DNA of 28,506 bases from CAYTID01 sp964437735 (GCA_964437735.1 CAYTID010000019.1:1-28506); one strand, 5' to 3'; counted from the stretch's first letter, positions 17,347 to 26,588 are shown. Made by a program: numbers and translations. The notes: generated by a model from the letters alone, not told the origin.

Positions 17347-18702
17347 TTAACCGTTAATTTTCAATTCCTCAATTTTCCTATACAGTGAAGAAATACTTAT
17401 GCCTAATTCGATTGCTGTCTTTTCTTTATCTGAATTGAAATTGGCTAGCTGTTGTTCGATGTAATATTTTTCGAATTCTTTCAACTTGTCTTTTAACTTT
17501 TTTGAATCTTGTGTGAATTTTACATCACTTTTTATTCTGAGTACCTCCGGCAGATCGTTGATGGTTATGTAATCGCTTTCAGAAAATATTAATGCTCTCT
17601 CGATAATATTTTCCAATTCCCGAACCTGACCTTTCCATTTATGGTTAGTTAAAATTCTTACAACTTCATTTGTTACGCCTAAAATATGCTTACCCATTTT
17701 TTTCCCGTGCTTATCAATAAAGTGATGTATGAGTAAACCTATGTCTTCTTTTCGTTCTTCGAGGCTTGGAAGGTGTATTTCAACGACGTTCAAACGATAA
17801 AACAAATCTTCTCGGAATTTGCCCTGGTTCACGAGTTCTTTAATATCTTTATTCGAGGCAGCAATTATTCTTACGTTTACATTAACCTGACTAACCCCGC
17901 CTACAGGTAAAATTTCTTTTTCTTCAATAGTTCTTAAAAGCTTGACCTGTAAATGCTGAGGGATTTCGCTGACTTCATCTAAGAATATCGTTCCTTCATC
18001 AGCAATTTTAAACAAACCGTCTTTATCTGATATTGCCCCGGTGAATGAACCCTTTTTGTGTCCGAACAACTCACTCTCAAATAATGTCTCTACTATTGCA
18101 CCGCAATTAATAGCTACAAATCTTCGTGATGAACGTTTACTGTTGTAATGTATTGCTCTTGCGACTATCTCTTTCCCGGTTCCGCTGTCACCCGTAATCA
18201 GAATTGTACCTTCCGAGGACGCAACTTTTTTTATAAGATCAAATACTTTTTGCATCGCCGGGCTTTTTCCGATGATATTGTTAAAATCATACTCTTTATG
18301 GAGTTCCGACCTAAGATGTATATTTTCGGAAATAAGATTTTTATGTTCATTTAATTTATTAATTCGATTTAATAAATCATCAAATTCTATCGGTTTTAGT
18401 ATATAATCATAAGCTCCGTTTCGCAAAGCCTTGATAGCAGTATCGATTGAGGCATACGCCGTAATGAGAATAACAGATGTCTGAGGTGAGAATTCCTGAA
18501 TTTTTTTTAATAATTCGATTCCTTTCATCTCAGGCATTTCAATATCACTTATCGCAACATCAAAAGATTTTGCTTTAATTAATTCGAGCGCTCTTGCCCC
18601 ATTTTCCGCCTCCTCAACAACAAAGCCCTCTTTTCTGAGTACGAAAGCTAATGATTCTCTTATTAAAATTTCATCATCTACTACTAATATTCTTGTTTTC
18701 AA
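17347..18702 (-). CDS. Sigma-54-dependent NtrC-family response regulator (second copy)
   Basis: A 451-residue activator with the same plan as the protein at 13604-14962: receiver with D9/D10 and phosphorylation site D53 (ISDIEMPEMKG), AAA+ domain with Walker A (TGDSGTGKE), GSFTGA loop and FLDEV Walker B, then a Fis-type helix-turn-helix (AIELGISISSLYRKI). It starts 15 bp after the histidine kinase gene ends, so the pair is almost certainly a cognate two-component system. The DNA-binding helices of the two copies differ (NISTSTLYRRMHDL against GISISSLYRKIEEL), so they may read related but not identical sites. The signal is unknown. Confidence 0.94.
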   Translation of the reverse strand: MKTRILVVDDEILIRESLAFVLRKEGFVVEEAENGARALELIKAKSFDVAISDIEMPEMKGIELLKKIQEFSPQTSVILITAYASIDTAIKALRNGAYDYILKPIEFDDLLNRINKLNEHKNLISENIHLRSELHKEYDFNNIIGKSPAMQKVFDLIKKVASSEGTILITGDSGTGKEIVARAIHYNSKRSSRRFVAINCGAIVETLFESELFGHKKGSFTGAISDKDGLFKIADEGTIFLDEVSEIPQHLQVKLLRTIEEKEILPVGGVSQVNVNVRIIAASNKDIKELVNQGKFREDLFYRLNVVEIHLPSLEERKEDIGLLIHHFIDKHGKKMGKHILGVTNEVVRILTNHKWKGQVRELENIIERALIFSESDYITINDLPEVLRIKSDVKFTQDSKKLKDKLKEFEKYYIEQQLANFNSDKEKTAIELGISISSLYRKIEELKING

Positions 18703-18717
18703 TTATTTCCTCTTTTA

Positions 18718-20523
18718 TTATTTTGTCGGTATTGTGACCGTGAATATACTCCCTTTACCGAGTTCGGTTTTAACATTGATTTCACCTCCAAGGTTCTTTA
18801 TAATTCCGTAACTCACCCACAATCCTAATCCCGTTCCTTCTCCAACTTTTTTTGTTGTGAAAAATGGCTCAAAAATCTTTTCTTTAATATCATTCGACAT
18901 TCCCTTCCCATTATCGATTACTTCAACACAAATTTTATCCGTATCTAAACGTGAATGGATCGATATTTCCCCTTCCTTCCCATCCATCGCATCAACAGCA
19001 TTTAGTAACAAATTTATAAATACCTGAATAATCTGATCCTGCACGAGATAAATTTTAGGTATTGAGTCATCTAATTCTGTTTTGAATGTAATATCTTTGG
19101 ACTTTTTCCCATAACGAACGATATTGAGAGCATCTTTAATCACCTTATTCAAATCAATCACAATGGATTCATAGCTTGAAGGCCTCGAAAAATCTACCAA
19201 TTCTCGTATAGTTTTGGCGATCCTATTTATCTGATCCTTAACTAATTCCAATTTTTCTTTTGCGAATTGGTCTGCTGTTGTTCGTTGAACAATTTGTACG
19301 AGGGATGATATTGAGGTTAGCGGATTGCCGACTTCATGAGCTATCCCTGCGGCTAATTGTCCGACAACGGATAATTTTTCAGCGTGACCAATCTGCCTTT
19401 TTAATTTTCTTATTTCAGTTACATCCTTAACAATGGCTGTGCTTCCGATTGTTTTTCCGGAAGCATCTTTAATCAATGTACGACTCATCTGTATTAAAAT
19501 TCTATGCCCATATTTTGTCAGCCGTTCAGTTTCATAATTATCGATATAACCGAAATTACGCATCATTGAATCCATACGTTCAAGTTCTCCGTTCTTTACC
19601 AGATCAGGAGGAACAAGTATGGAAAAATGTTTATTTAGAACTTCTTCTTCCTTATAACCATAAATCCTCTCAGCTCCTTTGTTCCACGACTTTATCCTTA
19701 ATTCAGTATCGATCCCGATAATTGCATCAGAGGAATCTTCAAGAATGGCGGTTAGATAAGACTGACGTTCATAAAGTGCAGCCTGTAATTCTCTTTGTGT
19801 TGTTAAATCTTCGTGAGTTCCTAAAAAACTTACGATTTGGCCCGAAGGGTCAATTATCGGCGAGATAAGCAGTCGTTCATAAATTATCTTCCCATCTTTT
19901 CTTTTGTTTTCAATTTCACCCGTCCAAACGTTACCTGACAAAATCGTTTCCCACATTTTTTTCCAAAATATTTTAGGCTGATTTCCGCTGCTTAAAATAT
20001 TCGGATTTTTCCCAATCAATTCTTCTTTTGAATAACCGGTAACTTTCTCGAATGCCGGATTTACATAGATAATTTTGCCTTGTGTGTCCGTTATTTCTAT
20101 TGGATTTATTGAATAATGAATGGCATTTGCAAAACGTAGTAATTGTAATTGCGAACGTCTTTGTTCAGTGATATCGTGCGCACTGAGAAAATATAATGAA
20201 TCCCGGTTATCATTGCTTGACAATTCTGAAAAAGATATGGATAAATTTAGCGTATCCCCCTTTTTGGTCTGCATATCGATTTCCAGCGGATGGATCGAAC
20301 GATCTTTCTTCAATACCTCCATCGATTTTAAGAAGATAGTTTTAGTCGGATCAGATAAAAATTTCGCAAACGGAAGCCCGATAATTTCTTTTTTTTCGTA
20401 CTTCAGCGCTTCTATAGTTGCTCTGTTGACATCATGAATGATTCCATCCTGATTTATCAAAAAACAAATATCAGTGGTTATTTCAAATAATTCGTCGCCT
20501 TTTAATACAGGTTTTCGAAACAT
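18718..20523 (-). CDS. Soluble histidine kinase with three PAS domains
   Basis: A 601-residue kinase without membrane helices, so a cytoplasmic sensor. Three PAS domains occupy about 8-120, 128-245 and 255-372, the second and third each followed by PAC-like segments (DLTTQREL, DVTEIRKL). The HisKA H-box gives phosphorylation site H396 (AAGIAHEVGNPLTS). The ATPase domain has N508 (LLLNAVDAM), G1 box DNGKGMS and G2 box GEGTGLGLW. All catalytic motifs are intact. It is followed after 15 bp by its likely partner regulator. No heme-binding CXXCH or cysteine pair is seen in the PAS domains; they could bind flavin, heme or a small ligand, or sense redox state indirectly. The neighbourhood suggests an input tied to electron acceptor supply. 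Confidence 0.94.
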   Translation of the reverse strand: MFRKPVLKGDELFEITTDICFLINQDGIIHDVNRATIEALKYEKKEIIGLPFAKFLSDPTKTIFLKSMEVLKKDRSIHPLEIDMQTKKGDTLNLSISFSELSSNDNRDSLYFLSAHDITEQRRSQLQLLRFANAIHYSINPIEITDTQGKIIYVNPAFEKVTGYSKEELIGKNPNILSSGNQPKIFWKKMWETILSGNVWTGEIENKRKDGKIIYERLLISPIIDPSGQIVSFLGTHEDLTTQRELQAALYERQSYLTAILEDSSDAIIGIDTELRIKSWNKGAERIYGYKEEEVLNKHFSILVPPDLVKNGELERMDSMMRNFGYIDNYETERLTKYGHRILIQMSRTLIKDASGKTIGSTAIVKDVTEIRKLKRQIGHAEKLSVVGQLAAGIAHEVGNPLTSISSLVQIVQRTTADQFAKEKLELVKDQINRIAKTIRELVDFSRPSSYESIVIDLNKVIKDALNIVRYGKKSKDITFKTELDDSIPKIYLVQDQIIQVFINLLLNAVDAMDGKEGEISIHSRLDTDKICVEVIDNGKGMSNDIKEKIFEPFFTTKKVGEGTGLGLWVSYGIIKNLGGEINVKTELGKGSIFTVTIPTK

Positions 20524-20602
20524 ATAGCTTGATAATTTTGGTGAAAAATAATTAAAAAATGCGTCTTTATCAAATAATTAACGCTCTTTCAGAAAGGGGA
20601 AA

Positions 20603-21947
20603 TCAGAAAGTGAAAAAAGTCTTTGTATTGGAAACGCTAATCATCAATTTTTGTTTTTCAAAATCTTTTTGGATATCCATAATAGTTTGAAAAAATATCT
20701 TCCGTTTGTCTTTACCTATAGAATAACGGGCACTCAAAATCGGTTTCCAGCTATCAAAAAAAGAACTTTCCAATGTTATAATATGATCTATTTTAATTTT
20801 ATTGGATATACGTGTTAAAATAAGATTAATTTTATTTGCGATTTCTTTTTCTCTGAACAATATTTTTTCGAAATTCTTAACGTTTAAATTTAATCCGGTT
20901 NNNNNNNNNNAGTCGCCCTTCTCGTCTTAAGTCGAATTTTTGCTTTTTAAGGTCAATTTCCATTTCAGACATAATATTGTTATCCAGAACGGACACTTCG
21001 ACATTCCAATCTATTGCATCATGTATTTCAATAAGAGCGTGTAAATAATTTACATAATTATCTTCGATTCTGTCGATAATATTCGATTTCCCCATTTTCA
21101 CCGACCAAAATTCTAACGGTACGAAAAGTTCCGATCCTCTTATTTCATTCATTATTTTTATAAAACTTAATTTAAGATGGACCGCCTCGGATGGTTTAAG
21201 AAATGGTACCCCAGTTTTCATAGTCACATAAGATTCTAAATTAATTTTACTGGCGTAAAACCTTACATCACCATAATCAATACCAAAAATATTTCCGGTA
21301 CCGCCTAAACCTTGTATGGGTAATTCGACTGAGGTATCACCTTTCCCCTCACTGCTTGGGGCATAGCTGAATCCATATAGATATATCCAATCACTTGGAA
21401 GAATGGTTATTCCTGAGCGTTTTTCACGGCTAAAATATACAGAGGGTTTTTCGTCGATCTCTTCATTTCCAATCGCACTTGTAACATCTTCGGTTTTTAT
21501 TTCTTCGTCTGAATAAACCGGTGGCTGTGTGTTTAGAATATCAGTATTTTCGGATGTTTCTTCTTTCTCTTTCGCTGTTATTTTCGATTGAATTTGATCA
21601 TCATCAAAAATTTTATTCTCCGAAATAAGTTTATCTATCTCTTTTTGTATATCCACCTGATCGATAATAACATCGAGAGACTGATCCTGTTCAGCTCCTG
21701 TTTCCGGAATTTTTTCATTAACATCCTTCTCGGATTCAGTTTCAGCGATTGTTAACTTTTTCAGAAACTCAGTTTTGTTATCTGATAAAAATTGTTCAAA
21801 AAGATTTAGAAATTCATCCGTAATTTTTTCGGTAGGATAATCAGTAAATTCGGTGAGAAATTCGATAATTAATTCGCGTTCTTTCATCCTGTCAGTCAAT
21901 TCTTCAAGAACAAGTCTAGCTATTTTTTCTTTCAAACGCGATTTCAT
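20603..21947 (-). CDS. GvpL/GvpF-like protein with N-terminal extension, interrupted by assembly gap
   Basis: One gene seems to run through the N stretch. The 5' part (21947 to the gap, 345+ residues) has an amphipathic helical start (1-65), a long acidic linker (about 66-175) and then a GvpL/GvpF-like domain: WIYLYGFSYAP (187-197) and PLEFWSVKMG with DWNVEVSVLD (277-322). After the gap a reading frame is open from the first base and contains the expected C-terminal half, with ILSARYSIGKD and a final ISVSNTKTFFTF in place of the usual TGPWPPYSF. A short TTG-start ORF at 20603-20860 is just this fragment. The frames join only if the true gap is a multiple of three, so the ten Ns are a placeholder. 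GvpL/F proteins are minor gas vesicle components; no gvpA or other gvp gene is seen here, so the role is open. Confidence 0.68.
20901..20910. other. Assembly gap (10 N)
   Basis: Ten undetermined bases inside the GvpL/F-like gene. Reading-frame continuity on both sides suggests the real length is not 10. Confidence 0.99.
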
Positions 21948-22036
21948 TGAAATCCTTTAATAATTTCTTAGGTTAACGGATCATCATCTCTACGGATGGC
22001 AGTCCGTCACCTGATAGATTTCCGCACATGATATTT

Positions 22037-22063
22037 GCGAAGAGATGGGGAATCGAATCCCCA
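22037..22063 (-). pseudogene. Decayed tRNA 3' end (T-arm and acceptor) downstream of tRNA-Ser
   Basis: This 27-base stretch matches the T-arm and acceptor end of the adjacent tRNA-Ser at 19 of 27 positions, including the loop TTCGATT and the CGC after the acceptor. The stem has a mismatch at the base before TTC, and no anticodon or D-arm precedes it, so it is not functional. It may be the remnant of a tRNA-targeting insertion, or of a second serine tRNA. The rest of 21948-22299 holds the tRNA, short palindromes (for example ACGGA-TGGCAG-TCCGT at 21993-22008) and nothing that looks coding. Confidence 0.35.
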
Positions 22064-22088
22064 ATCCGTAAAGGAAATATTTGCGGAT

Positions 22089-22225
22089 ATCCCGCTTGCG
22101 TCTAACTTGTAGCGGAGGGTGAGGGACTTGAACCCCCACGTCCCGAAGGACGGCAGTTTTCAAGACTGCTGCCATACCATTAGGCGAACCCTCCATTAAT
22201 GAAACTGGTTGCCCGCAAGCGGGAT
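22089..22225. repeat. Inverted repeat flanking tRNA-Ser
   Basis: ATCCCGCTTGCG at 22089-22100 and its exact reverse complement CGCAAGCGGGAT at 22214-22225 stand on the two sides of the tRNA-Ser gene, 12 and 19 bp away. The right copy lies in a longer palindrome, CCCGCAAGCGGG. They look like members of a short palindromic repeat family rather than part of the tRNA. Confidence 0.6.
22113..22194 (-). tRNA. tRNA-Ser (anticodon TGA)
   Basis: An 82-nt gene on the minus strand. The acceptor stem is GGAGGGT paired with ACCCTCC, the discriminator is G, the anticodon stem GCAGT/ACTGC encloses CTTGAAA (anticodon TGA), and a long variable arm (CGTCC-TTCG-GGACG) marks a class II serine tRNA. The T-loop is TTCAAGT. 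CCA is not encoded. The open reading frame across it is a by-product. Confidence 0.95.
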
Positions 22226-22299
22226 GATTTACCATAAGCCCAGGACTTTGTTTAATAACTTTACAAATATATAAAAAAAATCAGTTTAAATCAATCGCA

Positions 22300-23157
22300 C
22301 TAACCAGATTGTGTTAAGATTACACCACTAATAGCAATAATACCTCCAACAATAAAATTTGTTGTTATAATTTGATCCAGAAGTAATACTGCAAATATCG
22401 TTGTTAAAATCGGTTGCAAATTCGCGAAGATAGCAACCTTGCTCGCCTCGATTTTCCCTAAAGCATAGTACCATAAAAAATATGCAGTGATTGACGTCCC
22501 AAATCCGAGATACAACAAACCACTTATGTGAGATATTTTCAAAATGTTGAAATCAAAATTAGCCGTTCCGGCAATTCCGAAAGGTAGAAATAAAAAAGCT
22601 CCAAGAATAAGTGTTATTGAACTAACCTGCATCGCACCGTATTTCAATACTAATCCTCTCCCATAAGCTGTATAAATTGCCCATGAGATTACTCCAATTA
22701 ATATAATTAAGTTCCCAAATAAATATTCTGAAGAAAAATCTATTCCACGTTCGAATATTACTACCACAATTCCCAAAAAAGCGATGGCCACTCCCGTTCC
22801 TTTTCTAAATGTTAATTTTTCACCGAATTTATAATAAGATATAAGCAGAACCAGGGTTGGTGTTGCTGCGTAAAGTAATGCAGCATTTGAAGGCGTCGTA
22901 TATTTGATGCCGAAAAAAAATAAATATTGATTAATCGTAACGGTTATCAATGACAATATGAAAATAAATTTAAAATCTTTTTTATCAAATTTATATTTGA
23001 GACGATAGATCAGTGATATTGCAATAAATCCGGATGCAGCAATCAGTGATCTGAAAAATGTAATCGCAACAGGATCAATATCCCTGACGATTACCTTTGC
23101 AATAATATATGATCCGCTTGCTATAAGGGATTGAATCAACAATATAATATAGACCAA
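22300..23157 (-). CDS. EamA/DMT-family membrane transporter
   Basis: A 285-residue protein of about ten transmembrane helices made of two EamA repeats, typical of drug/metabolite permeases. Family features include FFRSLIAASGFIAI early on, YAATPTLVLLISYYKFGEKLT at the end of the first repeat and IFANLQPILTTIFAVLLLDQ in the second. These proteins move amino acids, nucleosides or other small solutes out of or into the cell; the substrate cannot be told. The likely start is a TTG at 23157, since an in-frame stop lies 12 bp upstream and no ATG intervenes; a GGA lies nearby as a weak ribosome site. It is transcribed away from the MFS gene with a 91-bp shared upstream region. Confidence 0.9.
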   Translation of the reverse strand: MVYIILLIQSLIASGSYIIAKVIVRDIDPVAITFFRSLIAASGFIAISLIYRLKYKFDKKDFKFIFILSLITVTINQYLFFFGIKYTTPSNAALLYAATPTLVLLISYYKFGEKLTFRKGTGVAIAFLGIVVVIFERGIDFSSEYLFGNLIILIGVISWAIYTAYGRGLVLKYGAMQVSSITLILGAFLFLPFGIAGTANFDFNILKISHISGLLYLGFGTSITAYFLWYYALGKIEASKVAIFANLQPILTTIFAVLLLDQIITTNFIVGGIIAISGVILTQSG

Positions 23158-23210
23158 AGTTATTCCATCTTAGATTAGTTCAATATAGTTATCTTAACTT
23201 TTTAATCAAA

Positions 23211-23241
23211 TTGATAACTCATTAAGTTTTTTGTATCTTTG
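23211..23241 (+). promoter_or_regulatory. Candidate Bacteroidota-type promoter of the MFS gene
   Basis: TTG at 23211, a 20-bp spacer, and TATCTTTG at 23234-23241 match the TTG/TAnnTTTG layout known from Bacteroidota. The MFS ATG is only 7 bp further on, so transcripts would be leaderless or nearly so, unless translation starts downstream. Confidence 0.45.
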
Positions 23242-23248
23242 ATCGAAA

Positions 23249-24472
23249 ATGGAAATCTGGCGTCGTAATTTATATATAATCTGGTTTGCTCAATTCCTGG
23301 CAATGATCGGAATGAATTTGGTTGTTCCGTTTCTCCCTTTTTTTATCAGAGATTTAGGTGTTACTGAGGGAGATTCGGTTACCCGATGGAGTGGACTGGT
23401 ATTTGCAGCGCCATTTTTATTTTCATTCTTTTTTACTCCATTCTGGGGAGTAATGGGTGATAAATATGGACGTAAATTAATGGTTGTCAGAGCAATTTTC
23501 GGACTGGCAATTTCTCAACTTTTGATCGGATTCAGCCCTAACGTAGAATTTCTATTATTTTTTAGAATAATCCAGGGAGCAATTAGCGGTTTCATTCCTT
23601 CGGCGCTGGTACTAATTTCCTCCACAACACCCAAAAATAAAACCGGTTATGCTATTGGTATCCTTCAAACATCAACGGCAGCAGGAACGGTTGTCGGACC
23701 ATTAATAGGAGGATTCCTTGCCGACTTCACTGATTACCGGACAATATTTTTTATCACTGCATCTTTATGCTTTATAGCCGGAATGATGATTGTAAAATAT
23801 GTCAAAGAAGATTTTTTACCACGAGTATCAACACAAATTAATATGACACTAAGAGATAATTATAAATATGTGTTAAAGTCATCCCGGCTCACCAAAGGAA
23901 TTGGATTGATAATTATAACTCAAATGGCATTCGCATTAATACAACCTATTTTTGCTCTCTATATTGAAACATTCGAAATAAATCCTAACTACATTTCGAC
24001 TGTTACCGGTGTTTCATATTCAATCGTAGGAATATTTTTGGTAGTCACTTCCCCATTCTGGGGAAAATTAAATGATCATAAAGGTTACCGGAAAAATTTA
24101 ACTATTACTACTTTAGGTGCTTCCTGTGCATACGTTTTACAAGGGTTCGCCGGGTCAGCTATTCAAGTAATAATTTTTCGTGCAATTCAAGGAGCTTTCA
24201 TGGGAGGAATCCTTCCCTCCCTATATTCTTATGTGTCAAAAACAACTGAATCAGACCGCCGGGCCGGAGTTATGGGCATAGCATCAAGTTTCTTTATCTT
24301 GGCTAATTTGATCGGACCTCTTATTGGAGGAATGTCAGGCTCAATAATCGGAATACAACGGGTATTTTTTATATCAGGATTATTTTTATTTATTTCTTCA
24401 ATATTTATATTTAAATCATTGACAGAACCAACTGTCTCTGAAACCAATCATGAAAATTTTACTGAGAGTTAA
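23249..24472 (+). CDS. Major facilitator superfamily exporter (MdtG-like)
   Basis: A 407-residue permease with about twelve transmembrane helices in two halves. Motif A is present after helix 2 (GDKYGRKLMVVR, residues 70-81) and in weaker form in the second half (GKLNDHKGYRKNLT). Motif C of drug/H+ antiporters appears as TAAGTVVGPLIGG near helix 5, with a second copy LANLIGPLIGG near helix 11. This indicates an exporter of drugs or metabolites driven by protons; the substrate is unknown. It begins with MEIWRRNLYIIWFAQF, a start seen often in MdtG-like proteins. There is no clear ribosome site. The lipoprotein gene follows after 43 bp in the same direction. Confidence 0.92.
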   Translation: MEIWRRNLYIIWFAQFLAMIGMNLVVPFLPFFIRDLGVTEGDSVTRWSGLVFAAPFLFSFFFTPFWGVMGDKYGRKLMVVRAIFGLAISQLLIGFSPNVEFLLFFRIIQGAISGFIPSALVLISSTTPKNKTGYAIGILQTSTAAGTVVGPLIGGFLADFTDYRTIFFITASLCFIAGMMIVKYVKEDFLPRVSTQINMTLRDNYKYVLKSSRLTKGIGLIIITQMAFALIQPIFALYIETFEINPNYISTVTGVSYSIVGIFLVVTSPFWGKLNDHKGYRKNLTITTLGASCAYVLQGFAGSAIQVIIFRAIQGAFMGGILPSLYSYVSKTTESDRRAGVMGIASSFFILANLIGPLIGGMSGSIIGIQRVFFISGLFLFISSIFIFKSLTEPTVSETNHENFTES

Positions 24473-24515
24473 TAATTACTTATAATATGATAAACAACTA
24501 AATGAAAGGATTACT

Positions 24516-26576
24516 ATGAAAGCTATTACTTATTTATCTTTTATTTTTTCATTACTATTTTTATTAAATTCCTGCGGACAAGAGAGGATTAAGAATTCAA
24601 TTATGAACATCGGTGAAGCAACAATAACAAAAACCATTTCAGAACTTAAAATAAAGTATCCGTCAGCAGATCCGTTAAAGATTGAAAAAGGTGTTAAACA
24701 GGCAGCCCAATTCTGGAGATCGGAAGACGGGACTCCGGAAACCTTTGAAAAATTTTGTTCCGAAAATTTTATCGCAGAGGCAGAACTTCTCGATCAAACG
24801 TTTCATCGGATACAAAAGAACTTAGAATTAATTTATGGTTATATGATTGAACTCAACCGTGATATCAATATACCTCTTCACCTTGATACAGGTCCAATCT
24901 TACCGATCGATTTAAAGTTCGGTGAATTTTCACCCTTTGTACACCTGCAGGACGACTTTTTTAAAACTAAAATTGCATTTGTCGTGCTTCTGAATTTCCC
25001 TGTCACATCACTCGAGGAAAGACTTGAAAAAGGAAAAACATGGACTCGGGAAGAATGGGCAAAAGTTCGTCTTGCCCAATCTTTCGCGAAACGAATCCCT
25101 GCTGAGGCCAGTCAGAAATCTGCCGAAGCATTTAACAGGGCGGAAAATTATATCAGTTCCTACAATATTTACATGCATAATTTATTAACCGATAACGGGG
25201 AACGACTTTTTCCTGAAGGTAAGATCCTTCTAAGTCATTGGAATCTACGCGATGAACTGAAAGCTCAATATGCAAATCCTGAAGGCTTGCCGCAGCAGGA
25301 AATGATACAACTTGTTATGGAAAATATCATCCGTCAGGATATTCCGAAAGTCGTTATAAATAATCCAGACGTTTTATGGACACCGACATCCAATGCAGTA
25401 TCTTTGTCATCATCTGCTAAGCCGGATGCAAAAATCGATAATTCTCCCGAAAATATCACGCGATATGATATCTGGCAAAATATTTTCAAAGCGCAACAAG
25501 AAATCGACAAATATTCTCCCCTTCTCCCGACAATGATGGATAGAAAATTCAATGAAGATAGGGAAATTCCCGAAGAACAATTTGAAGAATTATTAAAATC
25601 CATTTTAAAGTCAGAAGCAGCAAAGCATACAGGGGAATTAATTAAATCGCGTTTAGGGAGACCTTTAAAACCGTTTGACATATGGTATAACGGATTTAAA
25701 GCATCAGGGAAACAAAACGAAAAAGAACTCGATAAAATTGTAAAAAATAAATATCCGACAGTCGGGGCGTTTAAAAATGATATGGTAAATATTTTACTGA
25801 AATTAGGTTTCTCAAACGAAACGAGTAAGTTTTTATCAGGTAAGATTGAGGTTGATGCCGCACGAGGATCGGGACATGCTATGGGCGCAGGCAGATTAGT
25901 GGATAATGCACATCTCAGAACGAGGATTCCAAGAGATGGTATGGACTATAAAGGTTACAACATTGCCATCCATGAACTCGGACATAATGTTGAACAAGTT
26001 TTGTCATACAACAAAGTTGATTATACATTGTTACGAGGAGTTCCGAATACAGCTTTCACTGAGGGATTCGCATTTGTATTTCAATCAAGGGATCTCGAAT
26101 TGCTTGGTATCAATGAAAAGGATCAAAATAAAGTACACTATGAAGCCTTGAATTCTTTATGGCAAACGTTTGAAATTAGTGGTGTGGCATTAGTCGATAT
26201 GTATTCCTGGCGGTGGATGTACAAAAATCCTGAAGCAACACCCGCCCAATTCAGAGATGCCGTTATTCAAATTGCAAAAGACATTTGGAATGAATTCTAT
26301 GCTCCGATTTTTGGAGAAAAAGATGTGATATTGCTGGCTATTTATTCTCATCTTATTCATTCGGGACTTTACGTTCCTGATTATCCTCTTGGTCATATCA
26401 TCGCATTTCAAGTTGAGGAATATCTGAAACAAGGGAATTTAGCAAAAGATATGGAGAGGATGTGTGTGCAAGGTTCAGTAACTCCCACCCAATGGATGAT
26501 TGGAGCCGTCGGAGGCGAGATATCCACAAAACCTATGATCGAGGCAGCCGAAAAAGCACTGACTATGATTAAATAA
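24516..26576 (+). CDS. Lipoprotein zinc metallopeptidase (HELGH gluzincin)
   Basis: A 686-residue exported lipoprotein: the signal peptide ends in the lipobox LLNSC, with C20 the lipidated residue. Near the C-terminal third lies a zinc-binding motif HELGH (residues 486-490), and E516 in FTEGFAF gives the third ligand of a gluzincin (HExxH-x25-E). The catalytic Glu is E487. The long helical region before it and the Gly/Arg-rich run-up resemble M3-like peptidases, but the family is not certain. The protein probably acts on peptides in the periplasm or on the outer membrane. An AAAGGA ribosome site precedes the ATG; TATAAT at 24481-24486 might be a -10 element of its own promoter. No catalytic residue is missing. 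Confidence 0.85.
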   Translation: MKAITYLSFIFSLLFLLNSCGQERIKNSIMNIGEATITKTISELKIKYPSADPLKIEKGVKQAAQFWRSEDGTPETFEKFCSENFIAEAELLDQTFHRIQKNLELIYGYMIELNRDINIPLHLDTGPILPIDLKFGEFSPFVHLQDDFFKTKIAFVVLLNFPVTSLEERLEKGKTWTREEWAKVRLAQSFAKRIPAEASQKSAEAFNRAENYISSYNIYMHNLLTDNGERLFPEGKILLSHWNLRDELKAQYANPEGLPQQEMIQLVMENIIRQDIPKVVINNPDVLWTPTSNAVSLSSSAKPDAKIDNSPENITRYDIWQNIFKAQQEIDKYSPLLPTMMDRKFNEDREIPEEQFEELLKSILKSEAAKHTGELIKSRLGRPLKPFDIWYNGFKASGKQNEKELDKIVKNKYPTVGAFKNDMVNILLKLGFSNETSKFLSGKIEVDAARGSGHAMGAGRLVDNAHLRTRIPRDGMDYKGYNIAIHELGHNVEQVLSYNKVDYTLLRGVPNTAFTEGFAFVFQSRDLELLGINEKDQNKVHYEALNSLWQTFEISGVALVDMYSWRWMYKNPEATPAQFRDAVIQIAKDIWNEFYAPIFGEKDVILLAIYSHLIHSGLYVPDYPLGHIIAFQVEEYLKQGNLAKDMERMCVQGSVTPTQWMIGAVGGEISTKPMIEAAEKALTMIK

Positions 26577-26588
26577 ATTATCATTATT

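Noticed and set aside
20603..20860. A separate 85-residue gene with TTG start
   Set aside because: The frame is open upstream to the N gap and the sequence fits the C-terminal half of the GvpL/F-like protein, so it is a fragment.
21990..22235. An 81-codon reading frame across the tRNA-Ser gene
   Set aside because: It is a translation of the tRNA and flanking palindromes; its middle is the product typically seen when a serine tRNA is read as protein.
25334..25681. A 115-codon frame antisense to the lipoprotein metallopeptidase
   Set aside because: There is no domain or start signal; it is a shadow of a gene with lipobox and HELGH motifs.
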